From the NCBI GenBank assembly GCA_018242525.1, contig JAFEBS010000014.1, forward strand, positions 75,631-139,630: a stretch of DNA of 64,000 nt, written 5' to 3'. Every line of letters begins with the position of its first letter. Within the stretch, counting starts at the first letter, position 1. Position numbers and translations under genes: made by a program. The notes beneath the pieces are model-generated. The model made no database searches, was not told the DNA's origin, and saw only the letters and a list, made by a program, of their open reading frames with translations. Source of the DNA: Planctomycetota bacterium (GTDB lineage: Bacteria; Planctomycetota; Planctomycetia; Planctomycetales; Planctomycetaceae). Of the stretch, positions 52,486 to 60,953 are shown piece by piece.

Positions 52486-54876
52486 TCAATCCGAGCGGGA
52501 CTTGTCGGAAGTGAGCGGTCTGCCATGCACGGTATAGGACAGCTTCTCCGCCACTGGTGCGATCGGTTTGCTGTCCAAGACTTTCCCTCGGCAGACGACA
52601 GCCACGCTTTTCGGCTGGCTGGTTTCGGGGATGTTGATATGAAACTTGTTCATCACTTTGGCACTGAGTCGACGGTTTGCCAGGCGGAAACGAATTGGGC
52701 CGTCGCGCGTCTCCACCAGCAAGTGGCATTCGAGCCCGCTTGAATGACCACGATCATCGCCATACGTAAATCCGTATGCTCCGTGCAGTGCCGGATAAAT
52801 AGAGCTCTTCAATTCACCCTCCGGGTCGTAGTAACCGACGAGCGTTGTCACCGGCACGCCGAACGTCCGGGGTTTGCGTTCGACCGTCAGGTCTGTTCCC
52901 GCTCCTTCCTTCCACCGCTTTCCGTCGGAGTTGTAGCTCTTTTTGAAACCGCGGGCGACGGCAATCTGAACGCCGTTCAGGAAGAGGGTACTACCGTAGC
53001 TGGCTCCATGATCGATGGTCACGGTGCGTCCACGATTGGCCGCCGAGGCAGCCGGAACAGGAATATTCTTGGTCCAGTTGCCGTCTCCCATGCCCACAAC
53101 CACGCGATCATATTCGGCCAGCAGAGAGGCTAACTTTTCTTCGCTGAGGTCGTTTACCGGGGCGGCGATCTGTGAGGCGGAGCCAATCTTGTGGCCGTAT
53201 GGCTCCATCTTGCCTTTGGCGTCGTTCCACTTGCTGAAGCCGGTCGGCGAGTTGGCATCAAACACCGCTTTGCCTTCAAGGAAACGCTGGATGATGCCTG
53301 CGGTATTAGGGGTGTAAAGCGTAAAGCGGTTGAATCCCGAGAGCGGCATTCCACCAGCCATCGCGTCCAGACCGAACGAGCGGCCGTCGAACGGGCCTTG
53401 GCACTGGTCCTCCAGGCAGGTGTCCTTGCCACTTCGAACCGGTGAGAAATTGGGGATGAAGCGGTTCCTGTCAGCGTCCCAGCCCCAGGTGGAGTTGATC
53501 TGGTCGGCACTGCGATGCACCGACCCCCGGAATCCATCCACATAATGGCCGAGACCGTAGTTATGGCCCACTTCGTGGCTGAACTCGTTGTGCAGCGAGT
53601 CATCGAGAGTCACGATGCCACCGCCACCCGAGCCACCATGCACAACAATCCCGGCTGCATATTTGCCGACGCTGTTGTGGGCTGCCAGCTGGGCCACCAC
53701 ATAAGGATGGTTCCCTTCTCCCTCCCCGGCAGTACTGTTGATGCCGTAATTGGCATTGTCGATGCCCAGGGAGATCAGCTCCTTGCCAATGCTCTGACGC
53801 ATGTTGCCGTTGTGCCAGTCGCCTTTGCTCGGATCGTGATCGGTCAGCAAAATCCCATTGGGCAGCGTGACTTCGGGCAGGAAAAGTGGCGCGTACTGGC
53901 TGACGATCAACCGGCTGGTGGGCACGGTCTGGAAGTATTCGCGATGGGCTGCGGGATCACCGGCGAACTGGAACTGGTCGCGGGGCGGGGTCAGCATCCC
54001 GATGTCAATCGTATGAATGAGCAGTTCCGTGGGTGCCCCCACTTTGATATTGGTCAGCGTGCCGCTCTGGTTGCCCTGTCGAATCTGCAGGTTCAGGCCG
54101 GGCACAATCCAGTCCGCTGGGAGCACACAGCTCCAGGTGTCGTTGGCATACCTGATCCCCTGGTTCTCCAGATCGCTTTCCAGAATCCACTGGCCACATA
54201 CAGATTTGAAAAGCAGGGTCTGTCCGCGGGAGATCGCGACTGTACGGCCGCCGGAGTGGACGGTCGACCCATAGCCGGCATTCGAGCGGACACGAAGAAA
54301 CTTTCCGTCGAACTCTGCCCCGCTCGGAACATGAATGTCGCGAACCCATTGACCGTCAGCAGTCTGGACCTCCACCAACGCGTTCTGCCGCAGTCGCCCA
54401 TGAAGGAAGGTCTCTTCCGGCTCGCTCAGCTTCTCCAAGTCGCGCCTGTTGCTGATGACGCTGCCCGCAGCTGGCGCAGTGAAATCAATCGTTTCGTCCG
54501 GCAGGCCGTCGAGGTCGTAGGCGGTTTTGGGCAGCTTCTCCGGTGGATCGAGGCTCAGCGAGCCAAGCACCTTCCCCGCTTTGTCGCGAGCGGTGACTTG
54601 CATGGGCGACGTGCCATCCGGCTTCAGCAGTTGCACCAGCAACAGGCTCTGGCGTTGACTGATCAGGTGCGGCTGGTTGTCTCCCTTGCGAGGATGAACC
54701 GGCACAATCTGGCTCTGGGCAAATCGCACTTGCGCGGACAAAGTTCCCTGCAAGTCGTTGGTCGGAGCGGTCGTATTGAAGACCAGCGGCTTCACTGCCG
54801 GATCAGCCGCGAACATAGAATCCCACATTAACGCCGCCGCAATCAAACCGGCAGCTGCTCTGGCAGAAATACTCAT
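52486..54876 (-). CDS. Exported M66-type zinc metalloprotease (StcE/TagA-like)
   Basis: A 796-residue protein with a signal peptide (to about residue 24). The zinc site HEVGHNYGLGH (434-444) matches the HExxHxxGxxH pattern of peptidase family M66, whose known members StcE and TagA cleave mucin-type glycoproteins. The preceding GGSGGGGIVTLDDSLHNEFS and the long N-terminal beta region (30-300) also fit the family. The C-terminal third carries repeats of NIPVPAASAANRGRTVTIDH-like sequence that could bind carbohydrate. Substrate is unknown; environmental glycoproteins or algal polymers are possible. It stands alone between a terminator and the kinase gene. Confidence 0.87.
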   Translation of the reverse strand: MSISARAAAGLIAAALMWDSMFAADPAVKPLVFNTTAPTNDLQGTLSAQVRFAQSQIVPVHPRKGDNQPHLISQRQSLLLVQLLKPDGTSPMQVTARDKAGKVLGSLSLDPPEKLPKTAYDLDGLPDETIDFTAPAAGSVISNRRDLEKLSEPEETFLHGRLRQNALVEVQTADGQWVRDIHVPSGAEFDGKFLRVRSNAGYGSTVHSGGRTVAISRGQTLLFKSVCGQWILESDLENQGIRYANDTWSCVLPADWIVPGLNLQIRQGNQSGTLTNIKVGAPTELLIHTIDIGMLTPPRDQFQFAGDPAAHREYFQTVPTSRLIVSQYAPLFLPEVTLPNGILLTDHDPSKGDWHNGNMRQSIGKELISLGIDNANYGINSTAGEGEGNHPYVVAQLAAHNSVGKYAAGIVVHGGSGGGGIVTLDDSLHNEFSHEVGHNYGLGHYVDGFRGSVHRSADQINSTWGWDADRNRFIPNFSPVRSGKDTCLEDQCQGPFDGRSFGLDAMAGGMPLSGFNRFTLYTPNTAGIIQRFLEGKAVFDANSPTGFSKWNDAKGKMEPYGHKIGSASQIAAPVNDLSEEKLASLLAEYDRVVVGMGDGNWTKNIPVPAASAANRGRTVTIDHGASYGSTLFLNGVQIAVARGFKKSYNSDGKRWKEGAGTDLTVERKPRTFGVPVTTLVGYYDPEGELKSSIYPALHGAYGFTYGDDRGHSSGLECHLLVETRDGPIRFRLANRRLSAKVMNKFHINIPETSQPKSVAVVCRGKVLDSKPIAPVAEKLSYTVHGRPLTSDKSRSD

Positions 54877-55267
54877 GTTGAATCTCGTTACTCATGGACG
54901 CGGGTCGATGGCAAGTCCCGGGCTACCGTATCAAATTCAATCGCATTCTGCATGCGTTTCTCGCCCTGTTGGCGATCTTTATCCGCTCCGACAATTCTTG
55001 CGCGAAATCCGAGACCACTAAGGATTCTGGATCCAGCGCCCGACGAGTACCGGGGGATCTGGACGGAGGACGAAGATCGTTGGAAACTGCACTCTGCCGA
55101 ATTTGCCTCCAAGCGAAATGGTCTCTTCGTAAGACGAATCAGCGACAGAACCGGACGCATGGATCTGTGGGCTCATCGTGCCGTCTTCGTCCATCGCGAT
55201 TTGTTCATGTTTCAAACGAAGGGGCAACTCGACCGACGTTTGGCTTTCCCCTAAAACCGATCACGAT
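54877..55267. other. Intergenic region between the metalloprotease and the kinase fusion gene
   Basis: The 391 bases hold only short overlapping frames. Part of it (about 55018-55227, minus) reads VQFPTIFVLRPDPPVLVGRW, which could be a decayed gene fragment, but no family could be named. The left end should hold the metalloprotease promoter. Confidence 0.35.
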
Positions 55268-58200
55268 TCAATTGAGCGGCGTAATTCGGATCTTGCGAAA
55301 CGCCACCGGCCCCGTGGAACCTTGCAGCAGCAGCGGACCCGTCGGTGTCTCTTTACCAGTCAACATACTCGGGTCGTGGGTCGGTCCTGGGAGTGTGACG
55401 TTTTCATGAATCAGTTCGCCGTTGTAGAGAGCCTTGACAATGCTCGCGTTGCCGATCTTCTTTCCGTCACCGTCGAATCGTGGGGCGTGAAACGTGATGT
55501 CGAACGATTGCCAGGTCCCCGCCGGTTTGCGAGCGACCACTTGCGGCGGCGGGCCATGGATGATGTGGCCAGACATGTCGAAGTCAACGATGTTGATCTC
55601 GTATTCGCCCATCAGGAAGATGCCCGAATTTGACCCCTTGGGGATCATGAACTCCAACTCGATACGCACATCTCCGTACTTTTTCTCAGTGTAAATGTCG
55701 TTGGTGATCCGCTCGCACGTCAGCTCATTTCCCTTGCGATCGAAAACCAGTTGAGCTGGTTGCGTCGGATCGAAGGTGGCTGTCCCCGTCCGCCAGGTGC
55801 CGTTGCGTTCGGGACCTCGGTTCCAGCCGGATGAACGCGCAAATCTCCAACGCATCGGTTCGTTGCCGTTGATGGGATACGAAAAACCGTCGATGTTGGC
55901 GGTTGACTCAGGCGACGTGGGCAACGGTGCAGTGGTACTGGGCGAAGAAACAGTCGTTGTGGAATTCTGAAGTGTCGCGTTGACCGGAACGCGGGCCACT
56001 CGCAGACCGACATTGCTGGACCTGTAGGATGGCTCGTGACTAAAGCGAGTCGACGCCCGGCAGAACGACGACTCGGACCAGTAGCTTCCTCCGCGGAGGA
56101 CCCGGTGAGAGTCAATCTGCGAGTTGTCGGGCGATGGAATTCGGTCTGAACACCAGACATGGACGTTGCCATGCATGTCGTGCAGACCGAGCGAATTCGG
56201 CTTGTAGGAACCGCAGACAAGAGTTCGACCGGCATTGCCATGTCCGAAATTCGCCTGACCCGCAAGCAATTCGTTCGATGGCGTTTCCAAATAAAAATCG
56301 AATGCGCTTTGTGTCCGACTCACCGGCCCGCCGCGGCATGCGTATTCCCACTCTGCTTCTGTCGGCAAGCGGTACGTCCATCCCGGCTGAGGATCCAGTT
56401 CGTTAAGCTTCTTCAGAAACAACTCGGCATCGTCCCAGGAAACGAATTCCACGGGGAACCGCTTGAGATCCGATTCGGGGATGTCGCGAACTGCGTCCAG
56501 TCTGGGCCCCGTTCGGGAGAAGTGGCTGGGATTATTCCCCATCACCTGTTCCCACTGTCCCTGAGTGACCGTGTACTTGCCCAGGTAAAAATCGCCCTCG
56601 ACGGCAAACACTGTATCGCCCACTTTTCCATCACCACCACTCAGCCATCCGGTCCCCTTGGGTACATTCACATACTCCATACCCAGGCGATTCGAGTCAT
56701 TCGTCGGCAACTTTTCCGTATCGCTACGATGAGCCGATGGTGTCATCGTTGGCGACCTGGGAATCGCCGGCCTCGTCACGTTCAATGCCTGACAAACGGC
56801 ATCGACCGACAGGGCGGCGCGGAAACCGATCAAAGTGGCGCTATAACCCGAAGCCTCTGAGCAACGCGACGCCGACCGGCAGGAGTATGCATTTGAGCTG
56901 TAGTTTCCTCCTCGGGTCATTCGCTCGGAACCTGCCAAAGGACGATTGATCGGGTTGACGACGGGGCCGCTTGGGAGTGTTGAGTAACATGTGGGACTCC
57001 AGGCATCCAGAGTCCATTCCCAGACATTGCCGTGCATGTCGTAAAAGCCAAACGAGTTTCCCTGCCGTTCTCCAACGGCATGTGTCTTTTTGTCGGACGT
57101 GTCGAGAAACCAGGCCGCTCGTGAAAGTTCTTTGCTTGTATTGCCGGGGTAGTATTGGCTTTCCGCACCGGCACGGCACGCGAATTCCCATTCGGCTTCA
57201 GTCGGCAAGCGATAAGCGGTTTCACCGAACGGAATCAGCAATGAACGGTTCGAATTGACTCTGGATTCGAGTCTTTCCAAAGCACTGAGCCGTCCGCAGA
57301 ACTCAGTTGCATTGGTCCAACTGACGCCTTCGACCGGGAACGCGGATGTCTCGATTCCGGCCACGTACTCAGACCATTTTCCAGATGCCGCGTAATACGA
57401 TGGATTGGTCATCATCACCTGCATGTACTGACTCTGCGTGATTTCAGTCACGCAGAGATAAGTTGGCTGCGTCAGAATGACTTTGTGCTGTGGGCCTTCG
57501 CTCCTAATACAGTCTTGCCACAATTGATCATCACCCGCGATCGGGAGAGCCGCATTGATTTGCTCCTGCGTGCTGCCCATCAGGAACTCGCCGGGTGGGA
57601 CGAGGCGGAACTTCATGCCGATGGTGTTGGTGTGCTCGACCGGCACATTTAAGTACCTCGCCCACGCCGCCTGATGTTGCCTGGCTTGTTCGGCATCGAA
57701 CGGCGCGATCGCGGGGGGAGGAGCATCCGCGGGCCAGCCGTGCCAGCCCACGTCCGGCTTTCCGGAGCCGAATGGCGCCAACGCTGGTTCCGCGTGCGTC
57801 TCCGATTCGAGGGAAGACGATGCCGAAGTCTCGACCGTAGCCTCACTGGGGACATTGATATTCGCATTCGTTCCGCCCATCGTCGTAACGATGATCGCGC
57901 CGAGCATGACCAGTGCGACCGTCCCCGCGGCAGCAAGTATGATCAGTGCAAACATTCCAGCAGCGGCCAGCGGCCACGTGTGGCGCCGGCCAGTCGATCG
58001 CACGGCTCTACTCGGCACAACCGGTGGTGACGATCCAACGGCGGCGTGCGACATTGAAAGGACCGAGGGAATCGATGGCACAACCGTCTGTCCTGAGCGA
58101 GGCTCTTGCAACCGCGAAAGATGGTCGCTGAGAAGCTCGGCCACTTCGGCGGCAGTCTGATAGCGGTCCTCCTTCTTCTTCGACATCAGCTTGTTGACGA

Positions 58201-59203
58201 TGGCGACAAGCCACTGGGGGAGTTCCGAATTGACTTCGAGGATCGGGCGAGCCGCGTCGTCACAGACCCGCCGCAGTACGGCGACAGTGTTCGGCGCGCG
58301 AAATGCGGGCCGCCCCGTACACATCGTGTAAAGGACGCTGCCGAGACTGAACAGGTCACTCAGATGATCGACCTTCTGCCCCTGCGCCTGTTCAGGCGAC
58401 ATGTACATTGGCGTCCCGGCGATCTGACCGGTGTGTGTCATCCCGACATCGTCGGTAGCGCGAGCCAATCCGAAGTCAGTGATCTTTACACGCTGAATAC
58501 CATTCTGCAGCAGAATGTTGGCGGGCTTGATGTCTCGATGAACGAGACCCTGCTTGTGAGCGGCGGCGAGTCCCAAAGCCGCCTGCATTCCGATCCGCAG
58601 AATCTCTTTCAACTCCAGGGGGCCGGTCTCTTCGATTTTCTGCTGAAGCGAACGGCCGACGATGCACTCCATGACGAGATACGGCAAGTTGCGGAACTCA
58701 TCGACCGCGTGAATCGTGACGATGTGATCGTGACTGACCGCAGCCGCCGCCTGAGCCTCGCGCTCGAACCGCTTCTTCGCGGTCTTGTTCGCGGCGATCT
58801 CAAGCGCCAAAACCTTGATGGCCACGATCCGCTGCAGCTTGGGATCGCGGGCCTTGAAGACTACTCCCATGCCGCCGCGACCGAGAATCTCCATGATTTC
58901 GTACGGACCAAGCGATCCGATACAGTCGGATGATGCACAGGGGCCAAGAAAGCTCAGATCCTCATGTTCATCGAAATGTTCCACGGGCGGGCCTGCGTCG
59001 CGCGGAACCATCGACGATGTCCGCTCGTCCGCGCTTCCTGCCAGCGCATCGACCAGCCCCTGCTCCAATTTGTGAGCCTTCAAGAGCGCCTCGACCCGCT
59101 CGCGCAACCCGGCGTCACCCGCGCAGACCTCATCGAGATAGACCGCGCGGGATTCGGGCGATGGTAATTCCAGAACATTCAGAAAAATCGTGCGTTCGTT
59201 CAT
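55268..59203 (-). CDS. Ser/Thr protein kinase fused to two FGE-sulfatase domains and a DUF1080 domain
   Basis: A 1311-residue membrane kinase. Kinase: loop GRGGMGVVF (108-116), Lys130, VHRDIKPANI, DFGLAR, APE-like YMSPEQAQG, ending about 370. One membrane segment lies at roughly 410-440 (FALIILAAAGTVALVMLGAI). The outside part has a first FGE-sulfatase domain (MKFRLVPPGEFLMGSTQEQI to NYSSNAYSCRSASR), a second (NVPKGTGWLSGGDGKVGDTV to GGSYWSESSFCRASTRFS) and a C-terminal DUF1080 jelly roll (DVRIELEFMIPKGSNSGIFL, GNASIVKALYNGELIHENVT). FGE-fold domains in kinases are usually ligand-binding, not enzymes; DUF1080 relates to glycan-binding lectin-like folds. A sugar or glycan sensor is therefore likely. 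The partner ECF sigma gene lies just upstream. Confidence 0.9.
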   Translation of the reverse strand: MNERTIFLNVLELPSPESRAVYLDEVCAGDAGLRERVEALLKAHKLEQGLVDALAGSADERTSSMVPRDAGPPVEHFDEHEDLSFLGPCASSDCIGSLGPYEIMEILGRGGMGVVFKARDPKLQRIVAIKVLALEIAANKTAKKRFEREAQAAAAVSHDHIVTIHAVDEFRNLPYLVMECIVGRSLQQKIEETGPLELKEILRIGMQAALGLAAAHKQGLVHRDIKPANILLQNGIQRVKITDFGLARATDDVGMTHTGQIAGTPMYMSPEQAQGQKVDHLSDLFSLGSVLYTMCTGRPAFRAPNTVAVLRRVCDDAARPILEVNSELPQWLVAIVNKLMSKKKEDRYQTAAEVAELLSDHLSRLQEPRSGQTVVPSIPSVLSMSHAAVGSSPPVVPSRAVRSTGRRHTWPLAAAGMFALIILAAAGTVALVMLGAIIVTTMGGTNANINVPSEATVETSASSSLESETHAEPALAPFGSGKPDVGWHGWPADAPPPAIAPFDAEQARQHQAAWARYLNVPVEHTNTIGMKFRLVPPGEFLMGSTQEQINAALPIAGDDQLWQDCIRSEGPQHKVILTQPTYLCVTEITQSQYMQVMMTNPSYYAASGKWSEYVAGIETSAFPVEGVSWTNATEFCGRLSALERLESRVNSNRSLLIPFGETAYRLPTEAEWEFACRAGAESQYYPGNTSKELSRAAWFLDTSDKKTHAVGERQGNSFGFYDMHGNVWEWTLDAWSPTCYSTLPSGPVVNPINRPLAGSERMTRGGNYSSNAYSCRSASRCSEASGYSATLIGFRAALSVDAVCQALNVTRPAIPRSPTMTPSAHRSDTEKLPTNDSNRLGMEYVNVPKGTGWLSGGDGKVGDTVFAVEGDFYLGKYTVTQGQWEQVMGNNPSHFSRTGPRLDAVRDIPESDLKRFPVEFVSWDDAELFLKKLNELDPQPGWTYRLPTEAEWEYACRGGPVSRTQSAFDFYLETPSNELLAGQANFGHGNAGRTLVCGSYKPNSLGLHDMHGNVHVWCSDRIPSPDNSQIDSHRVLRGGSYWSESSFCRASTRFSHEPSYRSSNVGLRVARVPVNATLQNSTTTVSSPSTTAPLPTSPESTANIDGFSYPINGNEPMRWRFARSSGWNRGPERNGTWRTGTATFDPTQPAQLVFDRKGNELTCERITNDIYTEKKYGDVRIELEFMIPKGSNSGIFLMGEYEINIVDFDMSGHIIHGPPPQVVARKPAGTWQSFDITFHAPRFDGDGKKIGNASIVKALYNGELIHENVTLPGPTHDPSMLTGKETPTGPLLLQGSTGPVAFRKIRITPLN

Positions 59204-59313
59204 TCGGGGCTGCCTTCGCCAGCGACACTATTCAACAGGCCTCTGGAATCAATGCGAAAAACGGATCGAAAGCGTGCCACGTTTTTTGGGAAAAATCTCG
59301 TCCGGCGACCTTT

Positions 59314-59865
59314 TCACTCGATCCGCTCGTGCAGCCAGGCGCGTGCGTACGTCCAAAGCCGTGCCGCCGTGCGACGGGAAATGCCGAGAGCCGCCGCCGA
59401 CTCGTCGAGTGTCAGGCCGGCGAAGCACCGCAATTTGACGACTTCGCATGCACGCGGGTCGACCGCGGCAAATGCCGTGAGCGCTTCGTCGAGAGCTTCG
59501 ATGTCACCGGCTTCGCTCGGTGCTGCAATCCGCGATTCCACCAATTCCTGCCGACTGAGTTCCCCGCCCCGCTTCAGAGATTTTTTGCGCCGCGCAGACT
59601 CGACAAGAATCCTTCGCATTGCTTCTGCCGCAGCCACGAAGAAGTGGGCCCGTGAATCCCATTCCTGCGGGGATTCGACATCGACCAGCCGTAGATAAGC
59701 TTCGTGAACCAATGCCGTTGCCTGCAACGTCTGACCGGCTGGCTCGCTGCTCAGACGTCTGGCAGCCAGCTTGCGCAATTCATCGTAGACCAACGGAAGC
59801 AGGTTGGACGCCGCCTGGCCGTCCCCAGCATCAATTCGCTTCAGAAGCTCAGTGACGTCGCTCAT
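59314..59865 (-). CDS. ECF-type sigma factor paired with the kinase fusion
   Basis: A 183-residue sigma factor of the group with TIGR02999-like sequence: VTELLKRIDAGDGQAASNLL, VYDELRKLAARRLSSEPAGQ, TALVHEAYLRLVD, then region 4 VVKLRCFAGLTLDESAAALG and ISRRTAARLWTYARAWLHER. It starts at the ATG at 59865. The kinase gene follows after 110 bases on the same strand. No anti-sigma gene is present; control by the kinase is the likely mode, as for the sigma-kinase pair at 10744-12773. Confidence 0.92.
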   Translation of the reverse strand: MSDVTELLKRIDAGDGQAASNLLPLVYDELRKLAARRLSSEPAGQTLQATALVHEAYLRLVDVESPQEWDSRAHFFVAAAEAMRRILVESARRKKSLKRGGELSRQELVESRIAAPSEAGDIEALDEALTAFAAVDPRACEVVKLRCFAGLTLDESAAALGISRRTAARLWTYARAWLHERIE

Positions 59866-60115
59866 GCGGTCAACCTATCGCACGATTCGTTCCGTCGCAA
59901 CGGTTTCCCTTGCGGCAGCCAGGAGTTCTGACAGCAATCCAATATGAAGCAACAATGAATGCAACGATGTTTCGGCCGACATCATCAACGGTCGATCGAG
60001 CGTCTTCGTAGTTTTGCACATTGGCCGCCCGACTCAAGCGACGGATGACTCATTCTATCCAACAAGTCGACGCATCTTATGGCACCACAGTACGATATGT
60101 CGCGCATTCGGCCTG

Positions 60116-60144
60116 TTGACATCGTACTGAGATCTCAGTAGAAT
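60116..60144 (+). promoter_or_regulatory. Sigma-70-type promoter of the GntR gene
   Basis: TTGACA (60116-60121) and TAGAAT (60139-60144) are separated by exactly 17 bases. This near-consensus promoter lies about 45 bases before the start codon at 60189. A perfect palindrome covers the spacer and touches the -10 box, so binding there would block transcription. Confidence 0.75.
60125..60140. promoter_or_regulatory. Palindromic operator, likely GntR self-regulation site
   Basis: TACTGAGATCTCAGTA is a perfect 16-bp palindrome between the -35 and -10 boxes. A further inverted half-site pair lies upstream: CAGTACGATATGTC (60088-60101) is nearly the inverse of GACATCGTACTG (60118-60129). Three copies of the TACTG/CAGTA half-site occur within 53 bases, which suggests cooperative binding by a dimeric regulator. 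Confidence 0.72.
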
Positions 60145-60188
60145 CTTGAAAGGCGGTGCCGTTCGACGGAAACTCAAGGGATCTCACC

Positions 60189-60869
60189 ATGCCGACAAGT
60201 ACACGCCGGGAGTCAGTTCCTTCGCGACAGGGACGACTCATGAAGGAGAAGGCTTATGACCACCTGAAGAGATTGATTCTGAGCGAAACCTTTCAGCCTG
60301 GAAGTTTTCTGTCGGAACGGCAACTGGCAGTCCGCTTGAAAATGAGCAAGACCCCGATCAAGTCGGCGCTTGAACGGCTGGAGTCCGAAGGGTTCATTGC
60401 CGTATCGCCGCAGCAGGGAATTGTCGTTCAGGATTTGACACTCGACGAAATCGCCGATCACTTTGAAATCCGCGAGGCACTGGAGACGTTCGTCGTGCGG
60501 CGACTCGCCGGGCGGATGACCGAGGAGCAGATCGCCCGAATGCGAATGAACCTTGAGGCACAGAAAGCGCTGGTCGAGAGACTTGACGGGCCCGCCAGTC
60601 TCCAACTCGATTCAGAATTCCATAGTCTATGGTGCCAGTTTTTAGGGAACCGCGAAATCATCGCCGCGATGGGGCGTCTGCGCGATCGTCTGTACCGCAT
60701 TATTTCCCGGGTCAATGCACGCAATCCGTCCCGAATGCACGAGGGGTATGAAGAACATGTCCGCATCGCCGACGCCGTCTTCGCCGGTGATGGTGATCTG
60801 GCAGTGCGCCTGGTCGAGGAGCATCTTCATTCTGGCAAGTTGTGCTTGCTCTCGCTGAGGCAGCCGTAA
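60189..60869 (+). CDS. GntR-family regulator of the FCD (FadR-like) subgroup
   Basis: A 226-residue regulator from the ATG at 60189; the reading to 60156 adds 11 residues without homology. The winged helix is at about 22-75 (YDHLKRLILSETFQPGSFLS, ERQLAVRLKMSKTPIKSALE, RLESEGFIAVSPQQG). The FCD effector domain follows: EIREALETFVVRRLAGRMTE, DSEFHSLWCQFLGNREIIAA and EEHVRIADAVFAGDGDLAVR, with the Asp/His metal-type residues of the group. The effector is probably an organic acid or sugar acid. It may control the DUF1549/DUF1501 operon beginning at 60954, which follows on the same strand after 84 bases. Confidence 0.92.
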   Translation: MPTSTRRESVPSRQGRLMKEKAYDHLKRLILSETFQPGSFLSERQLAVRLKMSKTPIKSALERLESEGFIAVSPQQGIVVQDLTLDEIADHFEIREALETFVVRRLAGRMTEEQIARMRMNLEAQKALVERLDGPASLQLDSEFHSLWCQFLGNREIIAAMGRLRDRLYRIISRVNARNPSRMHEGYEEHVRIADAVFAGDGDLAVRLVEEHLHSGKLCLLSLRQP

Positions 60870-60953
60870 ACGACAGCATTTGCCCCTTCGATCTCACGCG
60901 GTGCGAAAATGACCATCTTCAACCCCGCAAGTAACCCCACGTGGATGACCCGC

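Larger units (their letters stand above)
59866..60188. other. Divergent regulatory region between the sigma factor and the GntR gene
   Basis: The 323 bases carry no gene. The right end holds the promoter and operators for the GntR gene, listed separately. The left end should hold the sigma factor promoter, which I cannot define. Confidence 0.5.

Noticed and set aside
53515..54831. 438-residue antisense frame
   Set aside because: It mirrors the M66 metalloprotease gene, which has an intact zinc motif and signal peptide; the antisense product has no motif.
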